A DNA stretch of 64,000 nucleotides. Source: Clostridia bacterium. GTDB lineage: Bacteria > Bacillota > Clostridia > Oscillospirales > SIG627. A program made the position numbers and the translations under genes. Below, piece after piece: positions 59,403-64,000 of the stretch (the first letter of the stretch is position 1; every line of letters begins with the position of its first letter). The stretch is from assembly GCA_017517325.1 (NCBI GenBank), contig JAFWZW010000023.1, positions 62,001 through 126,000 of the forward strand, in the 5' to 3' direction. The notes under the pieces were generated by a model. It worked only from the letters and a program-made list of their open reading frames with translations. It did not search any database and had not been told where the DNA came from.

Positions 59403-59423
59403 GTTATAAGAAAAAATTATAAC
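59403..59423 (+). promoter_or_regulatory. Inverted repeat, candidate LysR operator
   Basis: GTTATAA (59403-59409) and TTATAAC (59417-59423) form a perfect 7-bp inverted repeat with a seven-base centre, about 42 bp upstream of the -10 box TATAAT (59465-59470). This is a typical position for a LysR activator site. Confidence 0.5.
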
Positions 59424-59505
59424 AAAAGATCAAATTTTGGATTTATTTATAATTGGAACCGTGGTATAATGGTGACAATGATGAAACTTAAAAAGGAGAA
59501 ACACA

Positions 59506-60570
59506 ATGCAGACACATAAGATTGCAGTCATCGCAGGTGACGGGATCGGTCCCGAGGTCATCAACGAGGGCGTAAAAGTGCTGAAGAAAATTGCCGAGCT
59601 GGATGGCTCCTTCCAATTTGAATTTGAGTTCTTCCCCTGGGGTTGTGAGTATTACCTGAAGGAAGGCCGTATGATGGCGGAAAACGGAATGGAGATCCTT
59701 TCCGGATTCGATGCCGTTTTGCTGGGTGCCGTGGGCTATCCCGGCGTGCCCGATCATATATCTCTTTGGGATCTGCTTCTGGTGATCCGTAAAAGCTTCG
59801 ACCAGTATATCAACCTTCGCCCCGTTAAGCTTTTAAAGGGCGCACCCTGTCCCTTGAAGGACGTGAAGAGGGAAGAGATCAATATGACCTTCATCCGCGA
59901 AAATAGCGAAGGTGAATATGCAGGCAGCGGTAGCTGGCTCTTCCGTGGGAAGCCCAACGAGGTAGTCATTCAGGATGGCGTCTTCTCCCGCCACGGCTGT
60001 GAGAGGGTCATTCGCTACGCCTATGAATTGGCAAGAAAAGAGAAAAAGACCCTCACCAACGTCAGCAAGGGCAACGCTCTCAATTATTCTATGGTATTCT
60101 GGGATCAGATTTTCCGTGAGGTGGGAAAGGACTACCCTGACGTTGAGACCCACTCATTGATGGTGGATGCCGCCAGTATGTTTATGGTGAAGGATCCCGC
60201 CCGCTTCCAGATCGTGGTTACCTCCAACCTTTTCGGAGATATCCTTACCGATCTGGGTGCCGCCATTTCCGGCGGTATGGGTCTTGCGGCAGGTGCAAAC
60301 CTTAACCCCGAACGGAAATTCCCCTCTATGTTTGAGCCCATTCACGGCTCCGCTCCCGATATTGCGGGCAAGGGCATTGCCAACCCTTTGGCAACGGTCT
60401 GGTCCGTCTCTCAAATGCTTGACTTTTTCGGCCACGAGGATTGGGGCAAGCGCGTTCTGGACGTGATCGAAGAAATGCTGGTGGAAAATACCTGCCTTAC
60501 CCCCGATCTTGGCGGTACTGCCAAAACCTGGGAGGTTGGCGATCGAGTTGTAGAAAAACTGGCAAAATAA
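59506..60570 (+). CDS. Tartrate/D-malate dehydrogenase (isocitrate/isopropylmalate dehydrogenase family)
   Basis: A 354-residue metal- and NAD-dependent oxidative decarboxylase. Family signatures: IAGDGIGPEV at the N-terminus, LGAVGYPGVPDHISLWDLLL and FDQYINLRPVKLL in the substrate region, NMTFIRENSEGEYAG, and MVDAASMFMV with the metal-binding aspartates plus NLFGDILTDLGAAISGG. The VPDHISLW segment points to the TtuC/DmlA group (tartrate or D-malate) rather than LeuB or Icd. A LysR-type gene follows 12 bases later and is probably its regulator. Confidence 0.88.
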   Translation: MQTHKIAVIAGDGIGPEVINEGVKVLKKIAELDGSFQFEFEFFPWGCEYYLKEGRMMAENGMEILSGFDAVLLGAVGYPGVPDHISLWDLLLVIRKSFDQYINLRPVKLLKGAPCPLKDVKREEINMTFIRENSEGEYAGSGSWLFRGKPNEVVIQDGVFSRHGCERVIRYAYELARKEKKTLTNVSKGNALNYSMVFWDQIFREVGKDYPDVETHSLMVDAASMFMVKDPARFQIVVTSNLFGDILTDLGAAISGGMGLAAGANLNPERKFPSMFEPIHGSAPDIAGKGIANPLATVWSVSQMLDFFGHEDWGKRVLDVIEEMLVENTCLTPDLGGTAKTWEVGDRVVEKLAK

Positions 60571-60582
60571 AGGGAAATATAT

Positions 60583-61464
60583 ATGACCCTTCAACAGCTT
60601 TCTTATTTTGTTAGTGCCTGCCGCCACGGCAATATTTCCCGTGCGGCAGAGGAACATTCGGTATCCCAGCCTTCGGTGTCTGCCGCCATTAAAAGCCTTG
60701 AAAGAGAATTTGGAGTTGCCCTCATTGAGCGAAGAAGGATCGGCTTCGTTTTAACGGGCGACGGTGAAGAATTTCGTGAGTTGGCGGAAGCTTTGATCCA
60801 TCACGCGGAATGCGTCCGAAAAGCCATGGAGGAAAAGGGAAATCGCCACAGCCTTCTTCGTTTAGGCGTGCCTCCTATGGTGGGATCGGTCTTGTTCCCC
60901 GCGATTTACGCTGATTTTAGCCAACGGCGGGAGGACGTTTCCATTTTTACCCGCGAAATGGGCAGGGAAGATCTGTTAAACGCATTGGAGGAAGGCTCTC
61001 TCGATCTGGCCTTTTTGCCACATCGTGCGGCGTTTCCAAAACGCTATGAGGCGATTCCTGTAACGGATTTTGAAATGGTTTGCTGCGTGCCCCCGTCTCA
61101 CCCCTTGGCAACGGAAAAAAGCGTTACCGCAAAAAGGCTGGAAGCGGAGCCCCTGATCTCCTTTTCCCGCGGCTTCTATCACGCTGAGCGGATCAATTCC
61201 TTTTTTCAGGCGGCAGGGGTAAAGCCAAACGTGATCCATACCTCCTCTCAGCTTTCCACCGTGGAGCGCTTCGTTATGGACGGTATGGCCATCGGCTTTC
61301 TCTTTCGCCCCTTGACGGAAAAAAATGCCTCTCTGGTGCCTGTTTCTCTGGATCCGCCCATCGTTACGCATATCAGTCTTGTCTTTCGTAAAGATCTGCT
61401 TCGCACCGAAGCCATCAACTCTTTTTTGCAGTATATCAAAAACCATTATCCTTCCCCAAAATAA
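60583..61464 (+). CDS. LysR-family transcriptional regulator
   Basis: A 293-residue LTTR. The N-terminal helix-turn-helix (SYFVSACRHGNISRAAEEHS, SQPSVSAAIKSLE) is followed by a periplasmic-binding-like effector domain (LLRLGVPPMVGSVL, DLAFLPHRAAF). It lies in the same direction and directly after the dehydrogenase gene, so it is likely co-transcribed and self-limiting; the palindrome near 59.41 kb is a candidate target. Confidence 0.92.
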   Translation: MTLQQLSYFVSACRHGNISRAAEEHSVSQPSVSAAIKSLEREFGVALIERRRIGFVLTGDGEEFRELAEALIHHAECVRKAMEEKGNRHSLLRLGVPPMVGSVLFPAIYADFSQRREDVSIFTREMGREDLLNALEEGSLDLAFLPHRAAFPKRYEAIPVTDFEMVCCVPPSHPLATEKSVTAKRLEAEPLISFSRGFYHAERINSFFQAAGVKPNVIHTSSQLSTVERFVMDGMAIGFLFRPLTEKNASLVPVSLDPPIVTHISLVFRKDLLRTEAINSFLQYIKNHYPSPK

Positions 61465-61481
61465 AGGGGAAGGATTTTCCT
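61449..61481 (+). terminator. Terminator after the LysR gene
   Basis: CCTTCCCC pairs with GGGGAAGG around AAAATAAA, followed by ATTTTCCTTTT. The left arm is inside the lysR 3' end. Confidence 0.7.
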
Positions 61482-61487
61482 TTTATC

Positions 61488-61516
61488 TTGCAAATTCTAT
61501 CGTATTATGGTAAGAT
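61488..61516 (+). promoter_or_regulatory. Promoter of alr
   Basis: TTGCAA (61488-61493) and TAAGAT (61511-61516), spacing 17, 35 bases before the start. Confidence 0.65.
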
Positions 61517-61550
61517 GAGCAGGTAAAATGCCCGTCAGGAGGGAAGTATT

Positions 61551-62669
61551 ATGGAGTGTTACCATCGTAGCTTTGCCAGGATCTCGCTGGATGCCATCGA
61601 AGAGAATTTTCACAAATTAAGATCGTGCCTGCCCGCAGGGGTCAAGGCCTGTGCCGTGGTAAAGGCTGATGCTTACGGCCACGGAAGCGTTCCCGTTTCC
61701 AAGCGATTGGAGCCCGTGACGGATTGGTTTGCCGTTGCCGCTTTGGAGGAGGGCATCGTTTTGCGCGAGGCGGGGATACGAAAGCCCATTTTGATCCTCT
61801 CCTATACCCACCCTTCTCAGTATCCTCTGCTTTTGGAATACGGCATTACCCCCACCCTTTATAATGTGAAAGAAGCTGAGCTTCTTTCCCGTACCTCGCT
61901 GGAAAAGGGGCTTCAAACTCCCGTTCACGTAGCGGTGGATACGGGTATGGGCAGGATCGGCTTTCTCCCCAATGAAAAAGGGGCGGATTCCATTCTCGCT
62001 ATTTCCCGCCTGCCCGGCATTTCGGTAGAGGGGCTGTTCAGTCACTACGCCACTGCCGATTCCTGCAATCAGACTGAGGCTCTGCGCCAGACCCGTGAAT
62101 TTGAAAAACTGCTCGATCTCCTTGAAGAAAGAGGAGTGGCGATTCCCATTAAACATATTTGCAACAGTGCAGGCTCTATGAAAATGAAGAATAAATTTGA
62201 TATGTGCCGCTTCGGCATTGCCATGTACGGCCTTGCCCCCTCCGACGAGGTAAGCGGCAGGGAATTGGGTATTACCCCTGCTATGGAGGTATTCAGCCAC
62301 GTGGTCCATGTAAAGGAAGTACCTGCGGGAACGAAGATCGGCTACAGCCATACCTATACCGCCCCTGAAAAAAGGGTGATCGCCACGGTCTCCATCGGCT
62401 ATGCAGACGGCTTCAACCGTTGCCTTTCCGGCGTAGGCTCCGTCCTCATTTCGGGGCGACGTGCACCCATTGTCGGCCGTGTCTGCATGGATCAGATCAT
62501 GGTTGACGTAACGGGCATTCCCGATGTCATCCCCGGTGCTCTTGTGACCATTATAGGCTGCGACGGGGAAGAGGAGATCACTGCAGAGGAATTCGGAAGC
62601 CTTTGTCACAGCTTTAATTACGAGGTGGTCTGCACTTTTATGCCTCGCGTTTTGCGGGTCTACGAGTAG
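61551..62669 (+). CDS. alr: Alanine racemase
   Basis: A 372-residue fold-type III PLP enzyme converting L-alanine to D-alanine for wall and spore cortex synthesis. The PLP lysine is in VVKADAYGHG near residue 40; the second catalytic base (tyrosine) is in KIGYSHTY near residue 265. Further signatures are HVAVDTGMGRIGF and GLFSHYATAD. It is complete and normal in length. It has its own promoter and AGGAGG, and is monocistronic. It supplies substrate for the Ddl-like ligase at 37.2 kb. Confidence 0.96.
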   Translation: MECYHRSFARISLDAIEENFHKLRSCLPAGVKACAVVKADAYGHGSVPVSKRLEPVTDWFAVAALEEGIVLREAGIRKPILILSYTHPSQYPLLLEYGITPTLYNVKEAELLSRTSLEKGLQTPVHVAVDTGMGRIGFLPNEKGADSILAISRLPGISVEGLFSHYATADSCNQTEALRQTREFEKLLDLLEERGVAIPIKHICNSAGSMKMKNKFDMCRFGIAMYGLAPSDEVSGRELGITPAMEVFSHVVHVKEVPAGTKIGYSHTYTAPEKRVIATVSIGYADGFNRCLSGVGSVLISGRRAPIVGRVCMDQIMVDVTGIPDVIPGALVTIIGCDGEEEITAEEFGSLCHSFNYEVVCTFMPRVLRVYE

Positions 62670-62713
62670 GAAAAATATCCTGCTGTGACGACAATAAAAA
62701 TTAACTTTGTCTC

Positions 62714-62743
62714 TTGACAAACGCAAGTTTCTTGTGATATACT
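62714..62743 (+). promoter_or_regulatory. Promoter of the tRNA-Gly/tRNA-Asp pair
   Basis: Perfect TTGACA (62714-62719) and TATACT (62738-62743), spacing 18. Confidence 0.75.
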
Positions 62744-62773
62744 ACTTGGGCACCGAAAAAGAGGTGTCCATCT

Positions 62774-62849
62774 GCGGATTTAGCTCATTTGGTAGAGCGC
62801 GACCTTGCCAAGGTCGAGGTGGCGGGTTCGAGCCCCGTAATCCGCTCCA
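62774..62849 (+). tRNA. tRNA-Gly (anticodon GCC)
   Basis: Acceptor arms GCGGATT and AATCCGC, anticodon loop TTGCCAA with GCC, T arm GCGGGTTCGAGCCCCGT, encoded CCA. A second glycine tRNA besides the TCC one at 48.4 kb. Confidence 0.97.
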
Positions 62850-62851
62850 TT

Positions 62852-62928
62852 GGCCTGGTAGTTCAGTTGGTTAGAACGCTAGCCTGTCACGCTAGAGGTC
62901 AGGGGTTCGAGCCCCCTTCAGGTCGCCA
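62852..62928 (+). tRNA. tRNA-Asp (anticodon GTC)
   Basis: Acceptor arms GGCCTGG and TCAGGTC (with wobble pairs), anticodon loop CTGTCAC with GTC, T arm AGGGGTTCGAGCCCCCT, encoded CCA. Confidence 0.96.
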
Positions 62929-62958
62929 AAAGCCCTTGCTTGTTGCAAGGGCTTTTTT
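62929..62958 (+). terminator. Terminator of the tRNA pair
   Basis: AAAGCCCTTGC pairs with GCAAGGGCTTT, then a T run. Confidence 0.9.
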
Positions 62959-62975
62959 CGTTGAAAGGAGTATCT

Positions 62976-63659
62976 ATGAGCGAATTGCAGATCGTTGCCC
63001 GTATCCGCACCGATTTTCCAACGAAATTTGCCATTCCCCGTCAAAGCGGGATCTTGGATGAATTGGAAAGCCGCATCGAATTTGAGAAGCCCTTCCAAAA
63101 CCCCGATTATATCAGGGGGATCGAAGAGTTTTCCCACCTTTGGCTGATCTGGTGCTTTTCGGAAAACGAAGGGCACGCCGCCTCTGCCACCGTTCGCCCC
63201 CCAAGACTTGGCGGCAATCGCCGCGTGGGTGTTTTCGCTACCCGTTCTCCCTTTCGCCCCAATCCCATCGGGCTTTCTTCCGTTCGCCTTTTACGGGTGG
63301 AGGATTCCTCAAAAGGAAAGGTTCTGGTGGTAACAGGTGCCGATCTGATGGATGGTACCCCTATTTACGATATTAAGCCTTATCTGCCCTTTTCCGATTC
63401 TCACCCCGAGGCTCGGTTCAGCTTTGCCCGTGAGCACCTTGAGGATGCTCTTTCGGTGCATATCGATCCCCGGATCGCTTCCGTTTTTCCCGTGGAAAAA
63501 TACGCCGCTCTCCTTGAGATCCTGCGGCAGGATCCCCGTCCCTCCTATCAGGAGGATCCGGATCGTATTTACGGCTTTTTCTTTGCGGGCTTTGAGATCC
63601 GCTTTACCGCTTCGGAGGGGAAGCTTACCGTGGTGAGCATTGAGAAAAAAGATCCTTGA
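62976..63659 (+). CDS. trmO: TrmO/TsaA-like tRNA methyltransferase
   Basis: A 227-residue protein with the TsaA/TrmO beta-barrel core: the SAM-binding GVFATRSPFRPNPIGLS, and DLMDGTPIYDIKPYLPFSDS further on. TrmO methylates t6A37 in tRNA-Thr using SAM (family knowledge). A C-terminal extension of about 70 residues ends in GFFFAGFEIRFTASEG, typical of the TrmO C-terminal domain. The start at 62976 follows AAAGGAG; upstream in-frame sequence lies in the tRNA terminator. It sits directly after two tRNA genes. Confidence 0.92.
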   Translation: MSELQIVARIRTDFPTKFAIPRQSGILDELESRIEFEKPFQNPDYIRGIEEFSHLWLIWCFSENEGHAASATVRPPRLGGNRRVGVFATRSPFRPNPIGLSSVRLLRVEDSSKGKVLVVTGADLMDGTPIYDIKPYLPFSDSHPEARFSFAREHLEDALSVHIDPRIASVFPVEKYAALLEILRQDPRPSYQEDPDRIYGFFFAGFEIRFTASEGKLTVVSIEKKDP

Positions 63660-63685
63660 ATATTATAAAAATTGCCCCAAAATAT

Positions 63686-63722
63686 GCGGTACGTCCTTTC
63701 GATGTGCCGCTCTTTCTTTTTC
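63686..63722 (+). terminator. Terminator after trmO
   Basis: GCGGTAC pairs with GTGCCGC (one wobble), then TCTTTCTTTTT. Confidence 0.75.
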
Positions 63723-63777
63723 AATAAAACGATATTGATTTTGCGCCAGAAAATAGAAAAAAAGTCGTGAAATGATA

Positions 63778-63805
63778 TTGACAATAACGGCCAAAATGAT
63801 AAAAT
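63778..63805 (+). promoter_or_regulatory. Promoter of the gene at the right edge
   Basis: Perfect TTGACA (63778-63783) and TAAAAT (63800-63805), spacing 16. Confidence 0.7.
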
Positions 63806-63836
63806 GAAATTGATAAAAAATGGGAGGTGATTTGCC

Positions 63837-64000
63837 CTGATCTCTTGTACGGAATTTATTCCTTCATACAGCGAACTGTTTTCGTTTTTAGATGAAAATT
63901 TCGGTGGTCACACCGAGGTAGAACGTTTTTGGGACTACCTTTTTAAGCCCACCGGTAAAGGGATCCCGCTGATCAATTTCGTAAAGAAAGACGGTCTCCG
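63837..64000 (+). CDS. Start of an unrecognised gene, probable CTG start, cut by the window edge
   Basis: A frame opens at 63837 and continues past the edge (54 complete codons visible). GGGAGGTGA (63822-63830) ends six bases before CTG; an in-frame TGA immediately upstream (63828-63830) prevents any earlier start, and no ATG, GTG or TTG precedes the conserved-looking ISCTEFIPSYSELFSFLDEN. The protein continues GGHTEVERFWDYLFKPT. I recall a clostridial family beginning with CTEFIPxYSELF but cannot assign a function. Confidence 0.65.
   Translation, partial: MISCTEFIPSYSELFSFLDENFGGHTEVERFWDYLFKPTGKGIPLINFVKKDGL

Overview
The window looks like chromosomal DNA from an endospore-forming Clostridia-type Firmicute, probably an uncultured gut lineage. 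I infer this from sporulation and germination genes (gpr, spoIIP, a GerA/SpoVAF-type receptor subunit, a SpoIVFB-like M50 protease), from typical Firmicutes gene order (yqeK-rsfS-leuS; yicC-remA-gmk-rpoZ-priA-def-fmt-rsmB-rlmN-prpC-prkC-rsgA; rpsT next to gpr-spoIIP; plsC followed by an ispH-rpsA fusion), from strong AGGAGG ribosome sites, from TTGACA/TATAAT promoters with 17-bp spacing, and from large secreted repeat proteins. No phage, plasmid, IS element, rRNA operon or CRISPR array is visible.

Layout. 1-6.1 kb (+): end of yqeK, rsfS, leuS, rpsU, an archaeal-type asd and rarA. 6.2-7.2 kb (-): a cytoplasmic sialidase-like protein. 7.3-18.9 kb (-): a twelve-gene housekeeping operon from yicC to rsgA, read from one promoter near 19.0 kb, covering guanylate metabolism, transcription, replication restart, translation initiation and maturation, rRNA modification and the PASTA kinase/PP2C phosphatase pair. 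19.2-25.1 kb (+): four tandem MATE exporters. 25.2-27.9 kb (+): plsC and the IspH-S1 fusion. 27.9-29.3 kb (-): a germinant-receptor-like protein behind a likely sigma-G promoter. 29.4-37.1 kb (+): two secreted repeat proteins, one of 1985 residues with a beta-helix-like repeat. 37.2-41.8 kb: Ddl/VanG-type ligase, spoIIP, gpr, rpsT (+) and an M50 protease with a tiny membrane partner. 41.9-48.3 kb: lipoprotein, EamA permease, Lrp regulator, a Cys-rich modular surface protein and a small alarmone synthetase.

48.3-49.1 kb holds four tRNA genes followed by a striking mirror-symmetric array of six hairpins separated by ATGAAGC on the left and GCTTCAT on the right, and then by a 25-codon fragment that resembles the start of a four-helix-bundle (S23-like) protein. 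The rest carries an NSS symporter, an amidohydrolase, an operon of three HAD phosphatases plus a 2H phosphoesterase, a small helical protein, an N-acyl-D-amino-acid deacylase, a GH20 hexosaminidase, an EamA permease, a tartrate/D-malate dehydrogenase with its LysR regulator, alanine racemase, two tRNAs, trmO, and the start of an unrecognised gene.

Biologically, the window combines core information processing with wall and spore functions (ddl, alr, prkC/prpC, spoIIP, gpr, M50 protease) and glycan or D-amino-acid scavenging (sialidase, GH20, deacylase). The least explained parts are the hairpin array at 48.76-48.93 kb, the modular surface proteins, the phosphatase/2H phosphoesterase operon, the structured rpsU-asd spacer and the small protein coupled to the M50 protease.
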